Assembly: GCF_019443505.1 (NCBI RefSeq)
Contig: NZ_CP080377.1
Span: 186,001 to 250,000 of the forward strand
Length of the DNA stretch: 64,000 nt
Reading direction: 5' to 3'
Source: Janthinobacterium sp. PAMC25594
GTDB taxonomy: Bacteria > Pseudomonadota > Gammaproteobacteria > Burkholderiales > Burkholderiaceae_D
In this document: one piece after another, positions 53,035 to 61,424 of the stretch
Layout: the number at the start of each line of letters is the position of its first letter
Position numbering within the stretch: the first letter of the stretch is position 1
Translations under genes and position numbers: made by a program
The notes under the pieces: generated by a model
Told to the model about the DNA's origin: nothing
Database searches by the model: none
The model's input: the letters and a program-made list of their open reading frames with translations, nothing else

Positions 53035-54552
53035 TCAGCCGATATGCAGACCCAGCATGGCCAGCTTGCCGAAATCGACGGGCTTGGCGAAGTGCTCGTT
53101 GAACCCGGCCTGCAGGGCCGCCTGGCGGTCGTGTTCCTGGCCATAGCCGGTCAGCGCGACGAGCAGGAATTGCTGCGGGATCGGTAACTGGCGCAGTTTG
53201 ACGGCCACCTCGTAGCCGCTTATGTCGGGCAGTCCGATGTCGAGAAAGACAATGTAGGGCTTGAATTCCAGCGTGCGCTCGGTCGCTTGCGCGCCCGTGT
53301 AGGCCGTGCGCACCGTGTGGCCGTACATTTCCAGCAGTTCGGCCAGGGTGTCGGCCGCGTCGCAGTTGTCGTCGACGACGAGGATGCGCTGGCTGGCGCC
53401 GACAGTCGCCTGCGGCGCTGGCGCGGCGGCCACGGGCACGTTGGCGTCGAGCGGCAGGATGAGCTCGAAGGTGCTGCCCAGCCCTACGCCGGGGCTGCTC
53501 ACGCTGACCTGGCCGCCGTGCAAGGTCACCAGGTTGCGCACCAGCGACAGGCCGATACCCAGGCCGTCCTGCACCCGGTCCGGCGAATGGCCGCTTTGCT
53601 CGAACAGGCCGAAGATGCTGTCGATGTTGGCGGCGGCGATGCCGATGCCGTTGTCGCTCAGGCGGATGCGTACGTTGTCGCCTTCGCGCGCGGCGGTAAT
53701 GGCGATGCGCCCGCCCGGCGCCGTGAACTTGGCCGCGTTGAGCAGCAGGTTGGCGACGATCTGCGACAGACACACGGCGTCGCCGCAGACCCACAATTCT
53801 TCCTTGGACAGATGCACGTCGAGCGCGTGGCCGCGCGCCTCGATGCTGTGCGAGCTCGTTTCCTGCGCGCTGCGGATGACGCTGGCCAGGCTCACGCTTT
53901 TCCATTGCAGCGAGATTTTGCCTTGTGAAATGCGCGACACGTCGAGCAGGTCGTCCACCAGGCGCACCAGGTGGTCCGTGTGGCGGGCGATGGTGCGGCG
54001 CGCATTGTCCTGCACGGCCGGCACGACGGGGTCGATTTTGCACAGCAGGGCCAGCGCCGTGCGGATGGGACCCAGCGGGTTGCGCAGTTCGTGCGCCAGG
54101 GTAGCCAGGAATTCATCCTTGCGGCGGTCCACGTCGCGCAGCGCGCGCTCAACCCGGCCCAGGCGCAGCAGCGCCTTGACGTTGGCGATCAGTTCATCGG
54201 CCTCGATCGGCTCGACCAGGTAATTGTCGGCGCCGCCATCGAGGGCGCGGATCTTGTCGGCCGTGCCGATGCACGAGGCCGACGTCTGCAGCACCAGGAT
54301 GGTGTTCGTTTCGGCGCCGCCCTTCAACTGGCGGCACACTTCCAGGCCGTTGATGTCGGGCAGCTTGACGTCGAGGAGTATCAGATTCGGGCGGTCCTGG
54401 CGGGCGCGCAGCAGCGCGTCGCCGCCATTCGACGCTTCGATGACCTTGAAGCCGGCGCGTTGGAGGATGCGCGACTTGGCGTAGCGGGCGCCGTCGCTGT
54501 CATCGACGTTGAGGATCAGAGCATCGCTGTTGTTATCCGGTAGCATGCGCAT
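53035..54552 (-). CDS. Hybrid sensor histidine kinase (REC-HisKA-HATPase-REC)
   Basis: 505 residues, cytoplasmic. A receiver domain first (about 10-130; phospho-acceptor Asp61 in LILLDVKLPDI), then a linker, HisKA with His154 (LATLAHELRNPL), HATPase (about 250-375; DNGIGIAAANI and GLGIGLSLVRNL) and a second receiver (about 388-505; FLDIGLPDI). It has no sensor of its own, so its input is probably phosphoryl transfer to the first receiver. It overlaps the preceding kinase gene by 20 bp and is the last gene of the Rsb-type operon. Confidence 0.92.
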   Translation of the reverse strand: MRMLPDNNSDALILNVDDSDGARYAKSRILQRAGFKVIEASNGGDALLRARQDRPNLILLDVKLPDINGLEVCRQLKGGAETNTILVLQTSASCIGTADKIRALDGGADNYLVEPIEADELIANVKALLRLGRVERALRDVDRRKDEFLATLAHELRNPLGPIRTALALLCKIDPVVPAVQDNARRTIARHTDHLVRLVDDLLDVSRISQGKISLQWKSVSLASVIRSAQETSSHSIEARGHALDVHLSKEELWVCGDAVCLSQIVANLLLNAAKFTAPGGRIAITAAREGDNVRIRLSDNGIGIAAANIDSIFGLFEQSGHSPDRVQDGLGIGLSLVRNLVTLHGGQVSVSSPGVGLGSTFELILPLDANVPVAAAPAPQATVGASQRILVVDDNCDAADTLAELLEMYGHTVRTAYTGAQATERTLEFKPYIVFLDIGLPDISGYEVAVKLRQLPIPQQFLLVALTGYGQEHDRQAALQAGFNEHFAKPVDFGKLAMLGLHIG

Positions 54553-56356
54553 TGTCCCAGGTGGTTGTGCCTTGCGGCGGAACCGGCTCTTGCCGGTGAT
54601 GTTGGTTGCCGATCAGTGCGCGCAGGGTCGCCAGCAATTGCTGGCGCGACAGCGGCTTGACGTAGTAGGCGTCGGCGCCCAGCGCCAGGCCCTTGCGCAC
54701 ATCGTCGATCTCGGTGGCGACGATGACGGGCACCTGGCGTCGCAGCGGATCGTTTTTCAGCTCGGCCAGCCAGTGCCAGGCCGTTTCGCCGTGCAGCAGG
54801 ATGTCGAGGATGACGGCGGCGGGGCGCTGCTGTACCCAGCGCTCCTGCGCCTCGCGCACGCTGCGCGCGGGAACCACGCGAAATTCGCTGCCGGCCAAAA
54901 ATTTTTCATACAGCAGGCGGATGGGCGGATTGTCTTCCACCACCAGCACGCCGATGCGCTGGTCCTTGCCATTGTCGTTGGCCGGCGCGCTCGGCGGCAG
55001 GCTGCCTTCGGGCGCATGGTAGCTGGCGGGCAGGACGACGGAAAACAGCGACCCCTGGCCCGGCGTGCTTTCCACAGCCACCGTGCCGTTGAGCAGGGTG
55101 GCCAGGTTGCGGCACAGGGGCAGGCCCAGGCCCGTGCCCTTGACCTTGCGCTGCAGGTGGTTTTCCACCTGGCTGAATTCCTCGAAGATCAGCTGCACGT
55201 CTTCGGCATCGATGCCCAGGCCCGTGTCGGAGACGGAAAAGCGGATGGCGTCCTGCTCCGGCAAGGGCGTGGCGCTGACGACGATGGCGCCCGCTTCCGT
55301 AAACTTGAGGGCGTTGGAGATGAAATTGCGCAGGATTTGCGACAGCTTGCCTTCATCCGTGTGTATCTGCAGCGCCGGATCGGGGGCTATGAAGGTCAAG
55401 GTGAGCGACTCGGACACCAGCAGCGGGCGCAGCATGCCGCGCAGGGCGCTGAACAGGTCGGCCACCTGGAAACTGTTGGCGTGCACGTCGACCTTGCCCG
55501 CCTCGATCTTGGCCAGGTCCAGCAAGTCGTTCACCAGGTCGCTCAGGCTGACGGCGCTTTGCAGGATGAACAGCACCTGCTTTTCCTGCTCCTCGGACAG
55601 CTCGCCGTCGATGCGGTCGAGCAGCAGCTTGGACAGGGCGCGGATGGAACTGAGCGGCGTGCGGAATTCATGGCTCATGTTCGACAGGAAGCGCGACTTC
55701 ATCTGGTCGGCGCGGCGCAGGTGGTCGGCTTTTTCATCGAGTTCCGCGAACAGCGCCACCACGCCCCGGTTGGTGTCTTCCAGTTCGCGCGTCAGCTGCA
55801 ATAAATCGTCCTGGCGCGTCTTCAGTTCGGCCAGGGTGGCGAGCAGCTCGCGGTTCTGCTGCTGCACTTCGGACAGCGTGATATCCGATGGCAGCGCCTG
55901 CAGGCTGCCGGACAGCGCGCCGATCATGCTGCCGTCGAGCAGGGGTGCGTCGCGCGGGAACAGTTTTTGCAGCGTGATGTGCGTGCCGGCGCCGGGCGTG
56001 CTGTGGATGTGGCAGCGGTCCATCAGGCGCTGCGCGCCCAGGATGCCCAGGCCCATGCCCGTGGGCGAGCGGTAGGTGCCGGCCAGTATCTGGTCGAGCT
56101 GCGCGATGCCGGGGCCCTGGTCCTCGATGCGGATGCTGAGCACCTGCGGCGCCGTCTGGCCATCGATGGCGAAGTGGATCTTGCCGCTGCCCGCGTAGTT
56201 GTAGACGTTGCGCGCCAGTTCAGACACGGCCGTGGCGATGCGCACCTGGTCCTGCACGCCGAAGCCGCACAGGGCGGCGATCTGCCGCGCGCGCTGGCGT
56301 GCGCCCACCACATCGAGTTCGCTGCCGATATGCGCCGTCAATATGCGTTGTGTCAT
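54533..56356 (-). CDS. Hybrid histidine kinase with N-terminal RsbT/RsbW-like ATPase domain
   Basis: 607 residues, no membrane helix. The N-terminal domain (about 5-130) is a GHKL ATPase of the RsbT/RsbW class: SELARNVYNYAG, IEDQGPGI and PTGMGLGILGAQRL boxes. A coiled coil (155-215) leads to HisKA with His229 (SNMSHEFRTPL), a second HATPase (about 335-445; NFISNALKF, VSDTGLGI, KGTGLGLPLCR) and a receiver (about 468-585; Asp518). So it has two ATPase modules in one chain. It overlaps the SpoIIE-type gene by four bases and the second kinase gene by 20 bp. It could take the stressosome signal and pass it on as phosphate. Confidence 0.9.
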   Translation of the reverse strand: MTQRILTAHIGSELDVVGARQRARQIAALCGFGVQDQVRIATAVSELARNVYNYAGSGKIHFAIDGQTAPQVLSIRIEDQGPGIAQLDQILAGTYRSPTGMGLGILGAQRLMDRCHIHSTPGAGTHITLQKLFPRDAPLLDGSMIGALSGSLQALPSDITLSEVQQQNRELLATLAELKTRQDDLLQLTRELEDTNRGVVALFAELDEKADHLRRADQMKSRFLSNMSHEFRTPLSSIRALSKLLLDRIDGELSEEQEKQVLFILQSAVSLSDLVNDLLDLAKIEAGKVDVHANSFQVADLFSALRGMLRPLLVSESLTLTFIAPDPALQIHTDEGKLSQILRNFISNALKFTEAGAIVVSATPLPEQDAIRFSVSDTGLGIDAEDVQLIFEEFSQVENHLQRKVKGTGLGLPLCRNLATLLNGTVAVESTPGQGSLFSVVLPASYHAPEGSLPPSAPANDNGKDQRIGVLVVEDNPPIRLLYEKFLAGSEFRVVPARSVREAQERWVQQRPAAVILDILLHGETAWHWLAELKNDPLRRQVPVIVATEIDDVRKGLALGADAYYVKPLSRQQLLATLRALIGNQHHRQEPVPPQGTTTWDNAHATG

Positions 56357-57450
56357 GGCGTGTCGTTCCTTTCCGCACCGGCATGCCGGTGCTCCTCATG
56401 TTCGCGCAGCACCACTACCGTGACGTCGTCGCGCCCGCGCGCAAAATCGCGGTACAGCACGGCGGCGACGAGGCTGGGGTGGCATTGCGCCAGGCCCGGA
56501 TACCGTTCCAGGTCCCAGCGCGTGTGCAGGCCGTCGCTATGCATGATCAAGGTCGTACCCGGCTGCCACGGATAGCAGAATTCCTGCACCTTGCGCAGAT
56601 TGCTGCCGACGATGCCGTTATGCGACAGCAGATGCCGGCGCTGCTGCGCGTCGAAGGCGCAGGCGGCGATATTGCCCACGCCCGCATAACGCAGTTCGCG
56701 GCGCGCGCTGTCGATATGCGCCACCGCCAGGGCCGCGCCGCGCGTGGCGCGCAGGGCGCCGTGGGCCAGTTCGATGAAGGGGGCGGGCAGGGGCGGCAAG
56801 CCGGGCGTATCGTGTTCCAGCAGCGCGCTGGCCGTTTCCGACGCCCGGGCCGCCAGCGGGCCGTGGCCCAGGCCATCGGCCACCAGCAAGCTCAGTTCAT
56901 GGCCTTCGCACACGACGTTCCAGGCGTCGCCGCACACCTGCTCCGACGCCAGCGGCAGGCACACGGCGCCGATGCGCCAGTTCGGATGGGCGGGAATGGC
57001 GCTGCTGGCGTTCGGCCCCCACAGCACCGCCATCAGCAGCGTGCCCTTGCCGGGCGCCGTGTACAGGTCGAATTCCTGGCTCAGACGGCGTATCGCGCCC
57101 AGTCCCACGCCGTAGGTGCCGGTGGTGGAATGGCCGTCCTGCATGTGCTGGCGCACATTCGCCATGCCGGGACCGTTGTCGATGGCCAGCACTTCGATGC
57201 CGCTGGTGCCGCCGCGCAGCACCTTGCGCAGCAGGATTTCGCCGCGCTGCGCGTGCTTGACGATATTGGTGGCCGCTTCGCTGATGATGATGGCCAGCTG
57301 GCCCGTGCGCACGTCGTCGAAACCGATGCGGCGTGCCAGTTCGTTGCCGGCGCGGCGGGCCGCGGCGATCTCGCTCGGTTCGCCGATGGAAAAACTTCTT
57401 TGCCTGAGCATGTCAGGCTGTGGTTCCTGGTGGTTCAAAACAGCTTCCAT
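56353..57450 (-). CDS. SpoIIE/RsbX-type PP2C phosphatase with N-terminal RsbW-like ATPase domain
   Basis: 365 residues. GHKL ATPase domain first (about 20-145; SEAATNIVKHA, AIDNGPGMANV, GTYGVGLGAIRRL), then a PP2C/SpoIIE domain (about 155-350) with the metal-binding aspartates in GDAW and VADGLGHGPLA. Phosphatases of this type remove phosphate from RsbS/RsbR-like proteins (RsbX) or from anti-anti-sigma factors (RsbU). Following rsbT directly (16-bp overlap), an RsbX-like resetting role is likely. An in-frame ATG at 57411 is an alternative start. Confidence 0.9.
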   Translation of the reverse strand: MEAVLNHQEPQPDMLRQRSFSIGEPSEIAAARRAGNELARRIGFDDVRTGQLAIIISEAATNIVKHAQRGEILLRKVLRGGTSGIEVLAIDNGPGMANVRQHMQDGHSTTGTYGVGLGAIRRLSQEFDLYTAPGKGTLLMAVLWGPNASSAIPAHPNWRIGAVCLPLASEQVCGDAWNVVCEGHELSLLVADGLGHGPLAARASETASALLEHDTPGLPPLPAPFIELAHGALRATRGAALAVAHIDSARRELRYAGVGNIAACAFDAQQRRHLLSHNGIVGSNLRKVQEFCYPWQPGTTLIMHSDGLHTRWDLERYPGLAQCHPSLVAAVLYRDFARGRDDVTVVVLREHEEHRHAGAERNDTP

Positions 57451-57881
57451 TTCGCGATGGTGACGGTGGTGCCCGCGCCGGGCGCCGTGTCGATGTGAAA
57501 GGCGTCGGCCAGGCGCTTGGCGCCGCCCAGCCCCAGTCCCAGCCCGCCGCCGCTGGTATAGCCATCGGTCAGCGCCAGGGCAATATCGTCGATGCCCGGT
57601 CCCGCGTCGACAAAGCGCAGTTCCAGGCCCTGGCGCGCGCCATCGCTGACGCGCGCGATGCGCGCTGCGCCGCCACCGCCGTAGCGCAGCGTGTTGCGCG
57701 CCAGTTCGCTGGCCGCCGTGATGATCTTGGTCTGTTCGATCAGGCCAAACCCCATGGCGACCATGCTGTCGCGCACCTGCTTGCGCAGCCGCACGACGTC
57801 TTCGTCGCTGTGCAGGGGCAGGATCTGCTGCATTTGCCGCACGGCGGCCTGCGCCCGCTCCTGTGCCTGCGCGCCTAGCAC
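57435..57881 (-). CDS. rsbT: Switch kinase RsbT (stressosome)
   Basis: 148 residues from a GTG at 57881. A single GHKL kinase domain: Asn63 in SELARNTLRYGGG, D92-A-G-P-G-I and a glycine-rich GGGLGLGLGGAKRL lid. LPLHSDEDVVRLRKQVRDSMVAMGFGLIEQTKIITAASEL is close in pattern to Bacillus RsbT. In the known system RsbT phosphorylates RsbS and RsbR in the stressosome, is released on stress, and activates a downstream partner. It sits between rsbS (10 bp) and the phosphatase gene (overlap), the same order as in Bacillus sigB operons. Confidence 0.92.
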   Translation of the reverse strand: MLGAQAQERAQAAVRQMQQILPLHSDEDVVRLRKQVRDSMVAMGFGLIEQTKIITAASELARNTLRYGGGGAARIARVSDGARQGLELRFVDAGPGIDDIALALTDGYTSGGGLGLGLGGAKRLADAFHIDTAPGAGTTVTIAKWKLF

Positions 57882-57891
57882 GGCGCCCCCG

Positions 57892-58248
57892 TCATGCGCC
57901 GCCCCATTCGAGCAGCTTGATGCCCCGTTCCACGTTGAGCGCCGTGCTCACGCCTTCCAGGGTCAGCCCCAGTTCCACCAGGGTGATGGCGACGGCCGGC
58001 TGCATGCCGACGACCACCGTGCGTGCGTCGAGGATTTTCGCCATCGCCGCCGTGTTGCTGATCATGCGGCCGATGAAGGAATCGACGATGTCGAGCGCGG
58101 AAATGTCGATCAGCACGCCGGTGGCGCGGTCCGTCACGATGCGCGTGCTCAGGTCGTCCTGCAGGGTCATCGCCAGGCGGTCGTGCATGTCCACCTGGAT
58201 CGTCACCAGCAACAGCCGGCCCATGCGTAAAATGGGGATTCTTTCCAT
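57892..58248 (-). CDS. rsbS: Stressosome scaffold protein RsbS (STAS domain)
   Basis: 118 residues, a single STAS domain. ERIPILRMGRLLLVTIQVDM at the start and LDIVDSFIGRMISN match Bacillus RsbS by eye. Ser57 in VDSFI is equivalent to the serine phosphorylated by RsbT. PAVAITLVELGLTLEGV completes the pattern. It would form the icosahedral core with RsbR and hold RsbT. It lies seven bases after rsbR. Confidence 0.93.
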   Translation of the reverse strand: MERIPILRMGRLLLVTIQVDMHDRLAMTLQDDLSTRIVTDRATGVLIDISALDIVDSFIGRMISNTAAMAKILDARTVVVGMQPAVAITLVELGLTLEGVSTALNVERGIKLLEWGGA

Positions 58249-58255
58249 AGGCGCC

Positions 58256-59134
58256 TCAGTGTTGTTGCTGCTGGCAGGTGATGCTGGAACCCGTGCGTTT
58301 CAGGGCCACGACGAAGGCGTCGGCCAGGGTGGCCTTGGTCATCACGTCTTCCAGGTTGACGCCCAGGTGCACGATGGTTTGCGCGATCTGCGGGCGGATG
58401 CCGCTGATGATGCAGTCGGCGCCCATCAGGCGCGCGGCGGCGATGGTTTTCAGCAGGTGCTGCGCCACCAGCGTGTCGACGGTGGGCACGCCCGTGATGT
58501 CGATGATGGCGATCAGGGCGCCCGTGTCGACGATCTTTTGCAGCAGGCTTTCCATCACCACCTGCGTGCGGGCGCTGTCGAGGGTGCCGATCAGGGGCAG
58601 GGCCAGCACGTTTTGCCACAGCTGCACCACGGGCGTGGACAGTTCCAGCAATTCCTGCTGCTGGCGCAAGATCACCTGTTCGCGCGCCTTCTGGTAGATG
58701 GCGATGGTCAGCAGGCCCAGTTCGTCGAACAATTTGCTGGTGCTGACGATGGCGTCGCCCAACTGCTCCGGCTGCGCCGTGATTTGCTTGCGCAGGTAGG
58801 CGAACAGGGGCTCCTTGAGGGAAAACATGAAGCTGGCCGTGTCGATCGGCGAATAGCCCTGGCGCACGCGCGTCTGTGATATTTCAGCGATCAGCTGGCG
58901 CGTATCGTCCCAGGCGCCGCCTTCGATGTCGAACGAGTCGCCGCTTGCCAGCGCGCCCGCCAGCAGCGGCAGCAATTGCGCTGCCTGCTGGCGCAGCTCG
59001 TTTTCGGCGATCTTGTCGCGCCGCACCAGGCGGGCGATCAGGCCGGCCATCCAGCCGTCCAGCAGTTCCGTGTGGTGCTCGTTGATAATGGCCGCCAGTT
59101 GCTGCGCCTGGCCCGTGTCCGTCTTGATATTCAT
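58256..59134 (-). CDS. RsbR-type stressosome sensor (RsbRD N-terminal domain + STAS)
   Basis: 292 residues from the ATG at 59134, with AAGG six bases upstream (59140 is in frame). The N-terminal half (about 10-150) is helical, with a region like the RsbRD N-terminal domain (HTELLDGWMAGLIAR, RQGYSPIDTASFMFSLKEPL), the part that projects as a sensor turret. A linker helix leads to the STAS domain (about 165-285), where LPLIGTLDSARTQ and IDITGVPTVDT221 contain the threonines phosphorylated by RsbT in homologues. There are no haem or flavin motifs, so the input signal is unknown. First gene of the six-gene operon. Confidence 0.92.
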   Translation of the reverse strand: MNIKTDTGQAQQLAAIINEHHTELLDGWMAGLIARLVRRDKIAENELRQQAAQLLPLLAGALASGDSFDIEGGAWDDTRQLIAEISQTRVRQGYSPIDTASFMFSLKEPLFAYLRKQITAQPEQLGDAIVSTSKLFDELGLLTIAIYQKAREQVILRQQQELLELSTPVVQLWQNVLALPLIGTLDSARTQVVMESLLQKIVDTGALIAIIDITGVPTVDTLVAQHLLKTIAAARLMGADCIISGIRPQIAQTIVHLGVNLEDVMTKATLADAFVVALKRTGSSITCQQQQH

Positions 59135-59199
59135 GCTCATCCTTGGCTGGAGTGGAGGGTGCGGCACGGCCGCAAACGGGCACGCGCTGTGATGAATAA

Positions 59200-59205
59200 A
59201 TTATA
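59200..59205 (-). promoter_or_regulatory. Candidate -10 of the rsbRST operon
   Basis: On the minus strand this reads TATAAT. No good -35 lies 16-18 bp upstream. Instead a short symmetric GGCTAAAGCC (59216-59225) occupies the spacer/-35 area, which suggests an activator or a repressor acts here. Confidence 0.45.
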
Positions 59206-59290
59206 GGCAGACGTGGCTTTAGCCTGTGTTCTGTGCCGCACATAGTGGCGCATGTCGATATACATTTCTATGGGAAACACTGGCACCATT

Positions 59291-59334
59291 AAAGATGCAT
59301 GTAATTTGCATGTTTAAGCGGATTCCGCTACACT
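59291..59334 (+). promoter_or_regulatory. Promoter of hemerythrin-hmp operon overlapped by NsrR-like site
   Basis: TTGCAT (59306-59311) and TACACT (59329-59334) are separated by exactly 17 bp. An NsrR-type element, AAAGATGCATG-TAAT-TTGCATGTTT (59291-59315), covers the -35. Repressor binding there would block RNA polymerase until nitric oxide damages the NsrR cluster. The ATG is 28 bp after the -10. Confidence 0.65.
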
Positions 59335-59361
59335 GGCAGCACTCAACAAGAGAAACACGCC

Positions 59362-59775
59362 ATGAATATCGACAAATTCAAACAGCAGCACCTGGCCATC
59401 CTGGCCTCCATCGATGACTTGCGCCGGCTGGCGCGCGGCGGTGTCGCCGCGCAGGCGCAGGCCATTGCCGAACAGATCATCGCCATGAGCGGCTTGATCA
59501 AGCTGCACCTGGCCGTCGAGCAGCGCTACCTGTATCCGGCCGCGCAGGCGTGCGGCGTGGCCAAGGTGGCCCAGCTGGGCCGCCAGTACGAAAACGAGAT
59601 GCACGGCATCGCCGGCGCCTACCTCGATTTTGCCGGCCGCTGGAATACGCCCGTGCGCCTGGCGGCCGAGCCGGATGCCTTCCGCAGCGAAGCCAATACC
59701 GTGCTGCACGCGCTGTTCCAGCGCATGCGGCGCGAAGACCACGAGCTGTATCCAGCCGTTGAAACGCTGGCTTGA
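59362..59775 (+). CDS. Hemerythrin HHE domain protein
   Basis: 137 residues, all helical. The di-iron ligands fit HHE cation-binding proteins: His10 in the first helix, His49 and Glu53 (KLHLAVEQRYLYP), a His in the third helix (EMHGI or VLHALF) and His127-Glu128 (REDHELYP). Such proteins bind oxygen or NO, or protect iron-sulfur centres from nitrosative stress. It is the first gene of an operon with hmp (31-bp gap), under an NsrR-like site, which argues for an NO-related role. Confidence 0.88.
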   Translation: MNIDKFKQQHLAILASIDDLRRLARGGVAAQAQAIAEQIIAMSGLIKLHLAVEQRYLYPAAQACGVAKVAQLGRQYENEMHGIAGAYLDFAGRWNTPVRLAAEPDAFRSEANTVLHALFQRMRREDHELYPAVETLA

Positions 59776-59806
59776 GACCGCTTACTAATACACACAGGAG
59801 TTTTAC

Positions 59807-60988
59807 ATGCTGACCCAAGAACAACGCGCCATCATCACGGCCACCGTCCCCATCCTCGAACAGGGCGGCGAAGCGCTGACGCGCCACTTCTACAAAAATC
59901 TGTTCCGCGACCATCCCGAAGTGCTGCCGTACTTTAACCAGGCGCACCAGCACAGCGGCGACCAGCAGCGCGCGTTGGCGAATGGCGTGCTGATGTACGC
60001 CAAGCACATCGATCAGCTGGCAGCGCTGGGCGACCTGGTGGCCACCATCGTCAACAAGCACGTGGCCTTGCAGATCCGCGCCGAGCACTATCCGCTGGTG
60101 GGCGCCAGCCTGCTGCAAGCGATCCGCGAAGTGCTGGGCGAAGAAGTCGCCAGCGACGCCGTCATCGATGCCTGGGGCGCGGCCTACGGCCAGCTGGCCG
60201 ACATCCTGGCCGGCGAAGAAGGGCGCATCTACAAGGCGCAGGCGGCCGCACCGGGCGGCTGGAGCGGCGCGCGCGATTTTCTGGTGCAAAGCAAGGTCGT
60301 GGAAAGCGGCGAGATCACCTCCTTCCTGATGGCGCCCGCCGATGGCCAGCCCGTGCTCGACTTTGCGCCAGGCCAGTATATCGGCGTGCTGGCCACGGTC
60401 GATGGCGTGCCCATGCGCCGCCAGTACTCGTTGTCGGCCGCCAGCAATGGCCAGACCTACCGCATCAGCGTCAAGCGCGAAGAGGGCGGCAAGGTGTCGA
60501 ATTTCTTCCACGACCACGTGCAGGCGGGCGACACCGTGCAGCTGACGCCGCCATCGGGCGACTTCGTGCTGACGGAGGGCGACAAGCCGCTGGTGCTGAT
60601 CAGCGGCGGTGTGGGCATCACGCCGACCCTGGCCATGCTGACGGCGGCCCTGCGCGGCAAGCGTCCCGTGCATTTCATCCACGCGGCGCGCAACCAGGGC
60701 GTGCATGCGTTCCGCGCGCAGATCGATGAACTGGCCGCGCGGCACCCACAATTGAAACGCTATTACTGCTACGCGGAACATGGCGGCGCGCAAGATGCGC
60801 CGGACGCCGTCGGCCTGCTGAATAAAGAGCAGCTCAATGACTGGCTGCCAGCCTCGCGCGACGTCGACGCCTACTTCCTGGGGCCGCAGCCATTCATGCG
60901 GGCCGTCAAGCAATACCTGCGCGAACTGGGCGTGCCGGAACGGCAGACGCACCATGAATTCTTCGGACCGGCCGCCGCGCTGAACTGA
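59807..60988 (+). CDS. hmp: Flavohemoglobin, nitric oxide dioxygenase
   Basis: 393 residues. Globin domain 1-140 with the conserved distal Tyr29 and Gln53 and proximal His85. Then a ferredoxin-reductase FAD domain (RRQYSLSAAS) and an NAD(P)H domain (LISGGVGITPTLAML). It turns NO and O2 into nitrate with NAD(P)H in the cytoplasm. Second gene after a hemerythrin protein under an NsrR-type site. The NsrR gene is 2.2 kb downstream. Confidence 0.97.
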   Translation: MLTQEQRAIITATVPILEQGGEALTRHFYKNLFRDHPEVLPYFNQAHQHSGDQQRALANGVLMYAKHIDQLAALGDLVATIVNKHVALQIRAEHYPLVGASLLQAIREVLGEEVASDAVIDAWGAAYGQLADILAGEEGRIYKAQAAAPGGWSGARDFLVQSKVVESGEITSFLMAPADGQPVLDFAPGQYIGVLATVDGVPMRRQYSLSAASNGQTYRISVKREEGGKVSNFFHDHVQAGDTVQLTPPSGDFVLTEGDKPLVLISGGVGITPTLAMLTAALRGKRPVHFIHAARNQGVHAFRAQIDELAARHPQLKRYYCYAEHGGAQDAPDAVGLLNKEQLNDWLPASRDVDAYFLGPQPFMRAVKQYLRELGVPERQTHHEFFGPAAALN

Positions 60989-61115
60989 CCTTGTCTGACT
61001 TGTGTTGCTTCTGCGAGAAAAAACCGTTGCCGTAAGGGGCGGGTAAGCCTCGCGCTGTACTGTGAATCCAAGCTCGCACAAAAGAGCAGGCTTTTACATA
61101 ACAGGAGGCAACACC

Positions 61116-61424
61116 ATGCATGACGATCTGGTACAAAAACTCAAGAGTGATCCCAATTATCATCGGCTGGTCAGGGTGCGTTCGCGCTTCGGCTGGGCGC
61201 TGACGGGCCTGATGATGCTGGTGTATTACGGCTACATCCTGCTGATCGCCTTCGACAAGGAATTCCTTGCCACTAAAACGGGCACCGGCGTGATGACCTG
61301 GGGCATGCCGATCGGCCTGTTCGTCATCGTGTTTACCGTGGTGATCACCGGCATTTATGTGCGCCGCGCCAACAAGCAATTCGACGACCTGACCAGCGCC
61401 ATCCAGGCACGGGTGCAAGCATGA
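61116..61424 (+). CDS. yjcH: DUF485 small membrane protein (YjcH)
   Basis: 102 residues with two membrane helices (about 28-48 and 62-86). [20 protein letters not shown] is the DUF485 pattern. AGGAGG precedes the ATG. It overlaps actP by four bases (ATGA), the usual yjcH-actP arrangement. It is assumed to assist or modulate the acetate carrier. Mechanism not established. Confidence 0.93.
   Translation: MHDDLVQKLKSDPNYHRLVRVRSRFGWALTGLMMLVYYGYILLIAFDKEFLATKTGTGVMTWGMPIGLFVIVFTVVITGIYVRRANKQFDDLTSAIQARVQA

Noticed and set aside
59323..59334. NsrR-like site as a possible FNR box
   Set aside because: The half-sites are GATGCAT/TGCAT, not TTGAT/ATCAA.
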